Source: Luteitalea sp. TBR-22
GTDB lineage: Bacteria; Acidobacteriota; Vicinamibacteria; Vicinamibacterales; Vicinamibacteraceae
Direction: 5' to 3'
Length of the DNA: 64,000 bases
Assembly: GCF_016865485.1 (NCBI RefSeq)
Contig: NZ_AP024452.1
Location: forward strand, 2,130,501 to 2,194,500
Shown: positions 39,031-46,102 of the stretch, in pieces
Numbering within the stretch: position 1 is the stretch's first letter
Layout: the number at the start of each line of letters is the position of its first letter
Position numbers and translations under genes: made by a program
Notes under the pieces: generated by a model
The model's input: only the letters and a program-made list of their open reading frames with translations
Told to the model about the DNA's origin: nothing
Database searches by the model: none

Positions 39031-41697
39031 ATGTCCGCGCACCAGTCGCCCATCGACGAGTTGCTGGGGAGTCTCGGCACCACGCCCACCGGGTTGTCGT
39101 CGCGCGAGGCGACGCGCCGGCAGCGGGAGTTCGGCGTCAACCACCTCGAACGCGCCCCGCGCGCGCCCCTGGCGCTGCAGTTCGCCGCGCAGTTCACGCA
39201 CGTCTTCGCGCTCGTCCTGTGGCTGGCCGCCGCCCTCGCCGTGACGGCGCACGTGATGGCGCCCGGGCAGCAGATGGACCGGCTGGCCTGGGCCATCGTC
39301 GCCGTGATCCTCGTCAACGGGCTGTTCGCGTTCTGGCAGGTCTACCACGCCGAGGAGGCGTTCCAGGCGCTGCAGCGCCTCCTGCCGCACGAGGTGACGG
39401 TGTGGCGCGATGGACGCGCCGCGCGCCTGCCCGCCGAATCGCTCGTCCCGGGCGACGTGGTGCAGGTCGAGGCCGGCGACAGCATCGCCGCCGACTGCCG
39501 GCTGCTCGAGGCACACGGCCTCCGCATCGACACCAGCACCCTGACGGGCGAGTCGCATCCGGTTCCCAGGGACGCCGCGCCCGACGACGAGCCGGTGCTG
39601 GTGCGCTCGCGTAATGCGCTGCTGGCCGGCACCTCGGTGGTGTCCGGGCGTGGGCGGGCGGTGGTGCTGGCCACCGGCATGCACACGGAGTTCGGGCGGG
39701 TGGCGCGCCTGACGCAAGGCGTCGCCGTCGTCGCCTCGCCACTCCAGCGTGAGATCTCCCGTCTCAGCCGCGTGATCACCGTCCTCGCCCTGGCCGCCGG
39801 CGCCGGCGTGTTCATGCTCGGGGAAGCCCTCGGCCTGTCGCGATGGGGCAACCTCGTCTTCGCCGTCGGCATCATCGTCGCCAACGTCCCGGAAGGGCTG
39901 CTGCCGACCCTCACGCTCGCGCTGGCGATGGCCTCGCGGCGCATGGCGCGCCGCAACGTGCTCGTGCGACGGCTCACCGCCGTGGAGGCACTCGGGGGCA
40001 CGACCGTCATCTGCACGGACAAGACCGGCACGCTGACGGAGAACCGGATGGCGCTCCGCGTCATCGCCGCGGCGGGCGGGCAGTACGAGGAGGGCGCCTG
40101 GCGGCGCACCGCCGAACCTGCCGTGTTGTCGGTGCTGCAGGGCGCGCGCCGCTGCCACGGACTGGTCGGCGATGCCGCCGGGCGGTGGTGCGGCGATCCG
40201 ATGGAAGTCGCGCTTGTCGAGGCTGCCGTGGCGGCAGGGGCCGCGGACGCCGAGAAGATCGACGAGGTCCCGTTCGATGCGCTACGCCTGCGCCTGGTCA
40301 CCGTGCACCGCAACGGTGCGGGGCTGGTGGTCCACGTGAAGGGCGCGCTGGAGACGGTGCTCCCGCTCTGCTCCCTGATCCCGGAGGGGAGCCAGGCTCG
40401 CGCGATCACCCCGGCCGACCGCACGGCCGCCGAGCAGACGCAGGCAGCCCTCGCGGAGCGGGGACTGCGCGTGCTGGCGATGGCCCATCGCGAGGTGGCA
40501 GCGCTGCCGGCCGACGCCGCGCCCGATCAGCAGCTCACCCTCGACGGCCTGGTCGGGCTCGAGGATCCGCCACGGCCCGAGGTGCCGACGGCGATTGCCC
40601 GCTGCCACGCCGCCGGCATCCGCGTCGTGATGATCACCGGCGACCACCCCGTGACGGCGCTGGCCATCGGGCGAGAGATCGGTCTGTACGTCGAGGCCCC
40701 TCGCGTGCTCACCGGACACGACGTGGCGCAGTTGACCGACGTGCAGCTGTGGGCCGCCCTCGAGGCGCCCGACGTGCTCTTCGCACGGATGGCGCCCGAG
40801 CAGAAGCTGCGGGTGGTGCAGACCCTGCAGCGGCACGGCGCCGTCGTGGCGGCCACCGGCGACGGCGTGAACGACGCGCCGGCGCTCCGCGCTGCCGACA
40901 TCGGCATCGCCATGGGCGACACGGGCAGCGACGTGGCGCGGGAGGCGTCGGACATGGTGCTGCTCGACGACAACTTCGCCAGCATCGTTGCGGCCGTGGA
41001 GGAAGGGCGCGCCGTGTACGACAACATCCGCAAGTTCCTCACCTACATCCTCACGTCGAACGTGCCCGAGGCGGTGCCCTATCTCGCCTACGCCCTGCTC
41101 GGCTGGCCGCTCGCCCTCACCGTGCCGCAGATCCTGGCCGTGGACCTCGGCACCGACCTCGTGCCGGCGCTGGGCCTCGGCACCGAACCGGCCGAGCCCG
41201 ACGTCATGAGTCGTCCGCCCCGGGCCCCGACGTCACGCCTCATCACCGGTGCGCTGCTGGTGCGGGCGTACCTCTTCCTCGGCGTGTTCGAGGCTGCCGC
41301 AGCGATGACCGCGTTCCTGATCGTCCGTCCCCGTTCCGGCCATGTCGCGGCCACCACGGCCTGCCTGGCGGCCATCGTGGTGATGCAGGTGGCCAACGTC
41401 CTGGCCTGCCGACATCGGGCGCTCGCGGCCGGGGCGTGGTGGCAGCATCTCAACCCGCTGCTCGTGGCGGGCATCGCGCTCGAGCTCCTGCTGATGGTGG
41501 GCATCGCCTACACCGGGCCGGGGCAGGCCATCTTCGGCACGGCGCCCATCGACGGCCTCGCCTGGCTGGTGCCGGTGCCGTTCGCGCTGGCGCTCCTGGT
41601 GGCGGATCGGGCCGTCAAGCGCCTGGGACGAGAGGTGCGTCAAGGCTCGTGGCGTCAGTGGGGCACCGGTCGCCCCGAGGACGCCGGGACGCGATAG
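39031..41697 (+). CDS. P-type cation-transporting ATPase (P2 type)
   Basis: 888 residues from an ATG at 39031 preceded by CGGAGG; a GTG at 38968 is a weaker alternative. N-terminal cation-ATPase domain ([20 protein letters not shown]), actuator with TGES (LTGESHPVP), helix 4 [18 protein letters not shown], phosphorylation site [11 protein letters not shown] (Asp about 330), nucleotide-binding KGALE, and hinge [21 protein letters not shown]. The VPEGLLPT form of helix 4 is typical of Na+/K+-like and mycobacterial CtpF-like pumps rather than heavy-metal ATPases. It probably exports Ca2+, Na+ or a similar ion. The sigma-54 elements upstream and the regulator before them indicate inducible expression. 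Confidence 0.9.
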   Translation: MSAHQSPIDELLGSLGTTPTGLSSREATRRQREFGVNHLERAPRAPLALQFAAQFTHVFALVLWLAAALAVTAHVMAPGQQMDRLAWAIVAVILVNGLFAFWQVYHAEEAFQALQRLLPHEVTVWRDGRAARLPAESLVPGDVVQVEAGDSIAADCRLLEAHGLRIDTSTLTGESHPVPRDAAPDDEPVLVRSRNALLAGTSVVSGRGRAVVLATGMHTEFGRVARLTQGVAVVASPLQREISRLSRVITVLALAAGAGVFMLGEALGLSRWGNLVFAVGIIVANVPEGLLPTLTLALAMASRRMARRNVLVRRLTAVEALGGTTVICTDKTGTLTENRMALRVIAAAGGQYEEGAWRRTAEPAVLSVLQGARRCHGLVGDAAGRWCGDPMEVALVEAAVAAGAADAEKIDEVPFDALRLRLVTVHRNGAGLVVHVKGALETVLPLCSLIPEGSQARAITPADRTAAEQTQAALAERGLRVLAMAHREVAALPADAAPDQQLTLDGLVGLEDPPRPEVPTAIARCHAAGIRVVMITGDHPVTALAIGREIGLYVEAPRVLTGHDVAQLTDVQLWAALEAPDVLFARMAPEQKLRVVQTLQRHGAVVAATGDGVNDAPALRAADIGIAMGDTGSDVAREASDMVLLDDNFASIVAAVEEGRAVYDNIRKFLTYILTSNVPEAVPYLAYALLGWPLALTVPQILAVDLGTDLVPALGLGTEPAEPDVMSRPPRAPTSRLITGALLVRAYLFLGVFEAAAAMTAFLIVRPRSGHVAATTACLAAIVVMQVANVLACRHRALAAGAWWQHLNPLLVAGIALELLLMVGIAYTGPGQAIFGTAPIDGLAWLVPVPFALALLVADRAVKRLGREVRQGSWRQWGTGRPEDAGTR

Positions 41698-41785
41698 GGC
41701 TTCAGCGGCTACACGGGCGAGGCGGCCAGTGCCGTCGTCAGCTGGGCGCTGCGGACGAACGTTGCCTCCCTGAGGCGACACCCGA

Positions 41786-42106
41786 TCACAGGTCGGCGCT
41801 CACCGCCGCCGCGGCGGCGAGACGTGTGGCGTTGGCAAGCGCGGGGCGCCGGCGGCGCTCGAGACGGGTGAGCACGTGCCCTTCGACGAGCCACAGGTCC
41901 ACCAGGTGCAGCTTGGCGAAGCGTGTGCCCAGCCCCACCGCGTCGCGCCGCGACGGCAGGCTCAGGACGGGCGGATGCGGCACTTCACGCACGAGGAATC
42001 GTGCCGGTTCGTTCACCTGTTGCGACACCACCACGTCGCCGTCGACCGGCCCGCTCGAGGCAGGCATGGCGCGCATGGCAGGTACTTCGCCGGTTCTCGG
42101 TGTCAT
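41786..42106 (-). CDS. Small hypothetical protein (DUF2188-like)
   Basis: 106 residues from an ATG at 42106. The middle reads VNEPARFLVREVPHPPVL, then RRDAVGLGTRFAKLHLVDLW and LVEGHVLTRLERR. That alternation (variable strand, R-D-A-x-x-L/A-x-x-x-A helix, V-D-x-W-L-x strand) resembles DUF2188-type small proteins common beside stress genes. No signal peptide. It is convergent with the P-type ATPase and divergent from the phosphoribosyltransferase, with an island motif site between. Confidence 0.6.
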   Translation of the reverse strand: MTPRTGEVPAMRAMPASSGPVDGDVVVSQQVNEPARFLVREVPHPPVLSLPSRRDAVGLGTRFAKLHLVDLWLVEGHVLTRLERRRRPALANATRLAAAAAVSADL

Positions 42107-42555
42107 GACCGCTACTCCGGGAGGCGTGCTCGCAGCATCGTGTTCCCCTCGCGCTGGGTGCTCCATCGGGGCAACCGGGTGTCCCTCGGGGAACGCCGGA
42201 GGGCGGCGGCCGGACTTTCCCGACCCTGCCCCTGGCCCGCCTGTCCGAGGTCTGTGCCACGCGGCGAGCCTCCAGGCGTCGGGCCCAGGCGGCTAGGGCC
42301 TTCCCGTAGGGCTGCGTCGCGCACCCCGATGGGCTCGCTGTCGAGGGGACGCGAGACTGCGGCCTGACGATTCCCGTCCGACCGAGGCGCCCATGAACCG
42401 ACGACCGGCACGGCCCTGCTGAGCGTGCTCCTGGAGGCCGGCTTCCTCCGGCGTACCCCGGCCGGGGCGTACGTGCTGGCTGCCGACGGCGCATGGTCGG
42501 CAGGCCGTGTCGATCGTCGGGGACTCGCGGCCACTCCTTCGCGTGGAGAGGTCCC
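42107..42555. other. Intergenic region, 449 bp, with regulatory site and a possible gene remnant
   Basis: Divergent control region. It holds the TACGGGA-type site at 42294-42308. On the plus strand a frame open from about 42369 contains GTALLSVLLEAGFLRRTPAG and AYVLAAD, which has the look of a winged-helix fragment, but it has no start codon and runs into the next gene out of frame. I read it as a possible remnant only. Confidence 0.45.
42294..42308 (-). promoter_or_regulatory. Island motif site 1 (TACGGGAAGGCCCTA)
   Basis: On the minus strand TACGGGA-AGG-CCCTA matches the 15-bp dyad shared by the stress island (consensus TACGGGAwTsCCnTA). It lies between the divergent DUF2188-like and phosphoribosyltransferase genes. 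Confidence 0.55.
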
Positions 42556-43227
42556 ATGCATTTCCTGAACCGCTCCGAAGCTGCCCACCTGCTGGCCACT
42601 CGCCTGTTCCCGTACCGCGGGCAGCATCCGCTCGTCCTGGGTGTGCCGCGCGGCGCCGTACCGATGGCCCGCGTCCTCGCCGACGCGCTCGACGGCGACC
42701 TCGACGTGGTGCTGGTGCGCAAGCTGCGCGCCCCTGGCCAGCCCGAACTGGCCATCGGGGCCGTCGACGAGCACGGCACCGTGCTGTGCGACAGCGGGCT
42801 CGTACGGGCGGGCGAGGCGCACGTGCGCGAGGAGATCCGCAGGCAGACCGAGGTCCTGCGGCAGAAGCGGGAGCTCTATTCGGGCGTACGCGGCCCCATC
42901 GATCGCGCTGGCCGCATCGTGATCATCGTCGACGACGGCATCGCCACCGGGTCGTCGATGGTGGCCGCCGTCCGCGCGGTGCGGGCGCGCGCGCCGCGAC
43001 AGGTGATCGTGGCCGTCGCCGTGGCGCCGCCGTCGGCCCTCCTGCGGGTGCGTGCCGAGGCCGACGAGGTCGTCTGCCTGCACCCGGCGCGCGACCTGAT
43101 GGCCGTGGGGCAGTTCTTCGACGACTTCTCGGAGGTGACCGACGCCATGGTGCTGGACGCGCTGGCGCGGCCCCTCGTGCACACCGACCCGACGCGACGC
43201 GTCGCCACACAAAGAGCAGGGGCCTGA
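42556..43227 (+). CDS. Phosphoribosyltransferase-fold protein
   Basis: 223 residues from an ATG at 42556 with GAGG upstream. The type I PRTase signature is clear: VIIVDDGIATGSSMVAAVRAV (residues about 117-137) with the PRPP-binding DDGIATGSS, plus a preceding LGVPRGAVPMA and a KLRAPGQPELAIGAV loop. Proteins of this type occur in stress and dormancy operons (for example Rv0571c of the mycobacterial DosR regulon), often fused to dienelactone-hydrolase or erythromycin-esterase domains; this one stands alone. Base substrate unknown. Next gene starts one base after its stop. Confidence 0.85.
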   Translation: MHFLNRSEAAHLLATRLFPYRGQHPLVLGVPRGAVPMARVLADALDGDLDVVLVRKLRAPGQPELAIGAVDEHGTVLCDSGLVRAGEAHVREEIRRQTEVLRQKRELYSGVRGPIDRAGRIVIIVDDGIATGSSMVAAVRAVRARAPRQVIVAVAVAPPSALLRVRAEADEVVCLHPARDLMAVGQFFDDFSEVTDAMVLDALARPLVHTDPTRRVATQRAGA

Positions 43228-43228
43228 C

Positions 43229-43675
43229 ATGACGCTCATCGACAAGGTGTTACAGCAGCACTCGACAGCCGCAACGCCCCTCACCTTGCGTGAGGCCGGC
43301 GCAACGCTCCTGGTCGCGGCCGTCGCCGCCGACGGGGCACTGGCGCCCACCGAGAAGGTCCGGCTCGACGGCCTGCTGGCCAGCATGCGGCTGTTCCGTG
43401 ACGTCACGCCCGAGCACCTGCAGGCGTTGCTGTCTGCCGCAGTGGATCTGGTGGGACGCGAGCCGATCGAGGACGTCCTCACGGCCTGTGCGGCGGTCGT
43501 GCCCGAGCCATTGCGCCCCGCGCTGTTCGCGCTGGCCGTCGAACTGGTCCTGGTCGACGGTCGCATCGCCGACGGCGAGAAGCGGCTGATCGACCAGCTC
43601 CAGCGGGCGCTCGCCGTGGACGAGGCGTGGGCGGCGGCGTGCATCGACGTGCTGGTGATACGGAGTCGGGCGTAG
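43229..43675 (+). CDS. TerB-like tellurite-resistance family protein
   Basis: 148 residues, all alpha-helical. TerB-fold hallmarks: LLVAAVAADGALAPTEKVRLDG and AVELVLVDGRIADGEKRLID, two helical hairpins with acidic metal-binding loops (ADGALAPTE, VDGRIADGE). TerB proteins bind divalent cations and sit in chemical-stress complexes, though isolated members have broader roles. It is coupled to the phosphoribosyltransferase gene (1-bp gap) and thus part of the island. Confidence 0.8.
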   Translation: MTLIDKVLQQHSTAATPLTLREAGATLLVAAVAADGALAPTEKVRLDGLLASMRLFRDVTPEHLQALLSAAVDLVGREPIEDVLTACAAVVPEPLRPALFALAVELVLVDGRIADGEKRLIDQLQRALAVDEAWAAACIDVLVIRSRA

Positions 43676-43689
43676 GCGGCGCCAGGGGA

Positions 43690-43705
43690 GTGGCGAGGCC
43701 GCCAC
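43690..43705 (+). terminator. Small hairpin after the TerB-like gene
   Basis: GTGGCG-AGGC-CGCCAC, a 6-bp stem starting 15 bp after the stop. It is weak but well placed. The following 185 bp include an A/T-rich stretch (43753-43776) that is a promoter candidate for the next regulator. Confidence 0.35.
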
Positions 43706-43891
43706 CGGGCCGCGCCATGAGCAGAAGGCCTCACGTTCAACGAGTGCTGATGCTCACATGAATGGGTAATTGAATCGCCGCCGGTTCTGTGGTCGAGTGT
43801 GGGGTGTCATCGGCCGCCCGACTCGCGCCCATGGGGACCTGGCCGGCCGCCGAGGCGCGCCTGCCGGTTCCCCACCGTCCATGGAGCCTCG

Positions 43892-44587
43892 ATGCGCCCG
43901 CCATTCGGCACCCCGTTTCCCCCCACTCGCACGCGTCGTTGCCGCGTCGCGTTGATCGACGACCATCCGATGCTCAGGCGCGGCCTGCGCGAGGTGATCG
44001 GCGACTGGGCGGAGTTCGACGTCTGCGGTGAAGCCGGCAGCCTGGCGGGAGCGCTGGCGCTCGTCGAGGCCGAGCGACCCGACGTCGTCGTCTTCGACCT
44101 GCGGTTGCCTGACGACAAAGAGATGGCGGGCGTGCGCCTGATGCTCGCGCGCCATCCGACGGCGCGCATCCTGGTGTTCTCGGCGCACGAGGAACGGTTC
44201 CACGCCATGCGGGCGCTCGACGATGGGGCGTGCGGGTACCTGATGAAGGGCGCGCCCCCCGAGGAGATACGTCGGGCGCTCCGGAGCGTTGCCGTCGGCG
44301 AGCGGCATGTGAGTGCCCGGCTCGCCGAGCAGTTGCTCTGCGGACACGAGGGACGGCTGCGGGTCGCGGGCGGAAGCGAGTTGCCGCCTGCGCATCGACT
44401 GAGCCTGCGCCAGCGGGAGGTGCTCCACCTGCTGGGGCAGGGGCTCCCCGTGGACCAGGTGGCGGGGCGACTCGGCCTGTCGGTCAAGACCGTGGAGACG
44501 CACTGCGCGAACATGAAGGCACGCCTCGGGTTGCAGACGGCCCGCGACCTGTTGTGTTACGCCGCCTCCGCGTCGGCCCTCGGCTGA
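43892..44587 (+). CDS. NarL/LuxR-family response regulator 1 of the stress island
   Basis: 231 residues from an ATG at 43892. Receiver about 17-135 with DDHPMLRRG, phospho-acceptor Asp in VVFDLRLPDDKEMAGVR and Lys in YLMKGAPPEE. The LuxR helix-turn-helix is at about 168-225 (LSLRQREVLHLLGQGLPVDQV, SVKTVETHCANMKARLGL). It lies 60 bp before a second regulator. The partner kinase may be the PAS-HisKA_3 protein at 51300. As a NarL-type protein it is a candidate to bind the 15-bp dyads found in the island. Confidence 0.88.
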   Translation: MRPPFGTPFPPTRTRRCRVALIDDHPMLRRGLREVIGDWAEFDVCGEAGSLAGALALVEAERPDVVVFDLRLPDDKEMAGVRLMLARHPTARILVFSAHEERFHAMRALDDGACGYLMKGAPPEEIRRALRSVAVGERHVSARLAEQLLCGHEGRLRVAGGSELPPAHRLSLRQREVLHLLGQGLPVDQVAGRLGLSVKTVETHCANMKARLGLQTARDLLCYAASASALG

Positions 44588-44595
44588 TGCCTCCA

Positions 44596-44613
44596 TATGG
44601 GATTCCCTGATGG
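44596..44613 (+). promoter_or_regulatory. Island motif site 2 (TATGGGATTCCCTGATGG)
   Basis: Identical at 17 of 18 positions to the site at 51188-51205; the core GGGATTCCC is an inverted repeat. It precedes the second regulator gene and overlaps an alternative ATG at 44597. Confidence 0.6.
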
Positions 44614-44647
44614 CGCACCGGTGGCCACAGGCGCGAGTGTGGGCGAC

Positions 44648-45340
44648 ATGGACAATCTCCAGCCAGTCACGAGCACTCCGGCTGCGCCCATCTCCTTGGT
44701 GGTCGTCGATGACCACCCCGTCGTGTTGCGCGGGCTGGCGGCCATGCTCCGCGACGACCCGCACCTGCGTGTCGACGGCCTGGCGGCAACGTCGGCCGAG
44801 GCCCTGGCGCTCGTGGCGCGCCTGCGCCCGCGGGTGGTGCTGCTCGACCTGACGCTCGGGAACGAGAGCGGCCTCGACCTCATTCCGCTGCTGAAGGCGC
44901 GAGCGCCGGATGTGCGCATCCTCGTGCTGTCGGCGCTCGACGAGGGCACCCACGCCGTGCGCGCGCTGCGGGCCGGCGCCCACGGCTACGTCGAGAAGAC
45001 CCAGGCCGCCAGCGACCTCGTCGCCGCGGTCCACCGCGTCGGCGAGGGCAAGATCTGGGTGAGTGACGTGACCGCCGATCGCATCCTGTCAGGCATCGGC
45101 CGGCAGAAGCCCGGTGGTGCCGAGGGGCACCCGTTCGATGCCTTGTCCGACCGGGAACGGCACGTCGTGCAGTTGCTGGGCCGGGGCATGTCGACCCGGG
45201 AGATCGCCAACGAGCTGCACGTGGCGTTCAAGACGGTCGAGGCGCACTATGCGCACATCAAGCACAAGGCCGGCATTCGCACCGGCCGTGAGTTGACGCG
45301 GTTGGCGGTGCTGTGGGCCGAAGGCCACGGCACGCGCTGA
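44648..45340 (+). CDS. NarL/LuxR-family response regulator 2 of the stress island
   Basis: 230 residues from the ATG at 44648; an ATG at 44597 would add 17 residues encoded by the conserved regulatory element, so I prefer the internal start. Receiver with DDHPVVLRG, phospho-acceptor Asp in VVLLDLTLGNESGLD and Lys in GYVEKTQAAS. The LuxR helix-turn-helix is at about 165-225 (LSDRERHVVQLLGRGMSTREI, AFKTVEAHYAHIKHKAGI). Together with its neighbour it forms a tandem regulator pair, an arrangement that permits hetero-regulation. The motif site upstream suggests auto- or cross-control. Confidence 0.87.
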   Translation: MDNLQPVTSTPAAPISLVVVDDHPVVLRGLAAMLRDDPHLRVDGLAATSAEALALVARLRPRVVLLDLTLGNESGLDLIPLLKARAPDVRILVLSALDEGTHAVRALRAGAHGYVEKTQAASDLVAAVHRVGEGKIWVSDVTADRILSGIGRQKPGGAEGHPFDALSDRERHVVQLLGRGMSTREIANELHVAFKTVEAHYAHIKHKAGIRTGRELTRLAVLWAEGHGTR

Positions 45341-45392
45341 CCGGCGGGCGCGGGCGGCCGTGATGCCGACCGGGTCTTCTCCGGATCTCCTG

Positions 45393-45407
45393 TAGGTCAG
45401 GGCCGTA
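45393..45407 (-). promoter_or_regulatory. Island motif site 3 (TACGGCCCTGACCTA)
   Basis: Minus-strand TACGG-CCCTG-ACCTA keeps the TACGG...(C/T)CnTA dyad frame with 15-bp length. It lies about 130 bp before the cytochrome c start. It is the weakest of the five sites. Confidence 0.4.
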
Positions 45408-45534
45408 CACTCGCGCCACGCAACCCCGATGGTCCCGGCTCGGCACATGTCCGACCATTCGGTCGCCACGCCACTGGCGCGACCCGATGGAAGAGGACGA
45501 GCGTCCAGGCGTGCTGGCAGGCAACAGGAGGCCT

Positions 45535-46005
45535 ATGTCCACGCATCGCATCCGCCCGTTCGTCATGCCGTCGGCGCTCGGCGTCATTCTGGCCTGCGCC
45601 CTGATCGCCCCGCAGGCTGCCCAGCAGGCTGCCCCGCAGGCACCGCCCGTCGTCAAGCAGAAGACCATGGACCCGGTTCCCTCAGTGCAGGGTCGGTCCA
45701 ACTTCGTCGCCTACTGCGCCTCGTGCCACGGGCTCGACGGCAAGGGGCAGGGGCCGGTGGCGCCGGCGCTCAAGATGCCGGTGCCCGACCTGACGACGAT
45801 CGCCAAGCGAAAAGGCAAGTTCGACAACATCGCCCTCGAGCGCGTCATCGCCGGCGACGACAAGATGCCCGCGGCGCACGGCTCGCTGGAGATGCCGGTG
45901 TGGGGCCCCATCTTCAGGAACACCGTCGGCAACGCGTCGGCGACCTTGCGCATCCGCAACCTGGTGAAGTACCTCGAGACGATCCAGGTGCACCCCACCG
46001 AGTGA
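45535..46005 (+). CDS. Exported mono-heme c-type cytochrome
   Basis: 156 residues from an ATG at 45535 with AGGAGG directly upstream. Signal peptide to about residue 31 (SALGVILACALIAPQAAQ). One heme site CASCH (about residue 61) followed by GLDGKGQGPVAPALK and a probable axial Met in MPAAHGSLEMPVWGP; the pattern is that of a class I cytochrome c like those of oxidase or alcohol-dehydrogenase partners. In an anoxia-type island a periplasmic electron carrier makes sense. It ends convergent with the acyl-CoA synthetase gene. Confidence 0.85.
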   Translation: MSTHRIRPFVMPSALGVILACALIAPQAAQQAAPQAPPVVKQKTMDPVPSVQGRSNFVAYCASCHGLDGKGQGPVAPALKMPVPDLTTIAKRKGKFDNIALERVIAGDDKMPAAHGSLEMPVWGPIFRNTVGNASATLRIRNLVKYLETIQVHPTE

Positions 46006-46006
46006 G

Positions 46007-46032
46007 CACGCCCCTCGGCCTCCAGGGGCGTG
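46007..46032. terminator. Bidirectional hairpin between convergent genes
   Basis: CACGCCCCT, an 8-nt loop, AGGGGCGTG: a perfect 9-bp stem between the cytochrome c gene and the GNAT/acyl-CoA synthetase gene. It serves either direction. Confidence 0.65.
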
Positions 46033-46102
46033 ACGCGGTGCGGCGTCCGTTCCGGGGGGAGGGCGTGTCCGTTCGGCGTCCTGCGCGGTGCATGCCGGTG
46101 AG

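Noticed and set aside
42369-42571. Frame with a winged-helix-like segment (LLSVLLEAGFLRRTPAG) before the phosphoribosyltransferase
   Set aside because: There is no start codon and no ribosome binding site, and the frame runs into the next gene. The match is short and could be chance, so it is recorded only as a possible remnant.
44597-44647. Start of the second island regulator at ATG 44597
   Set aside because: The 17 extra residues are encoded by the conserved TATGGGATTCCCTGATGG element, which is repeated upstream of another gene, so the region is more likely regulatory. ATG 44648 is preferred.
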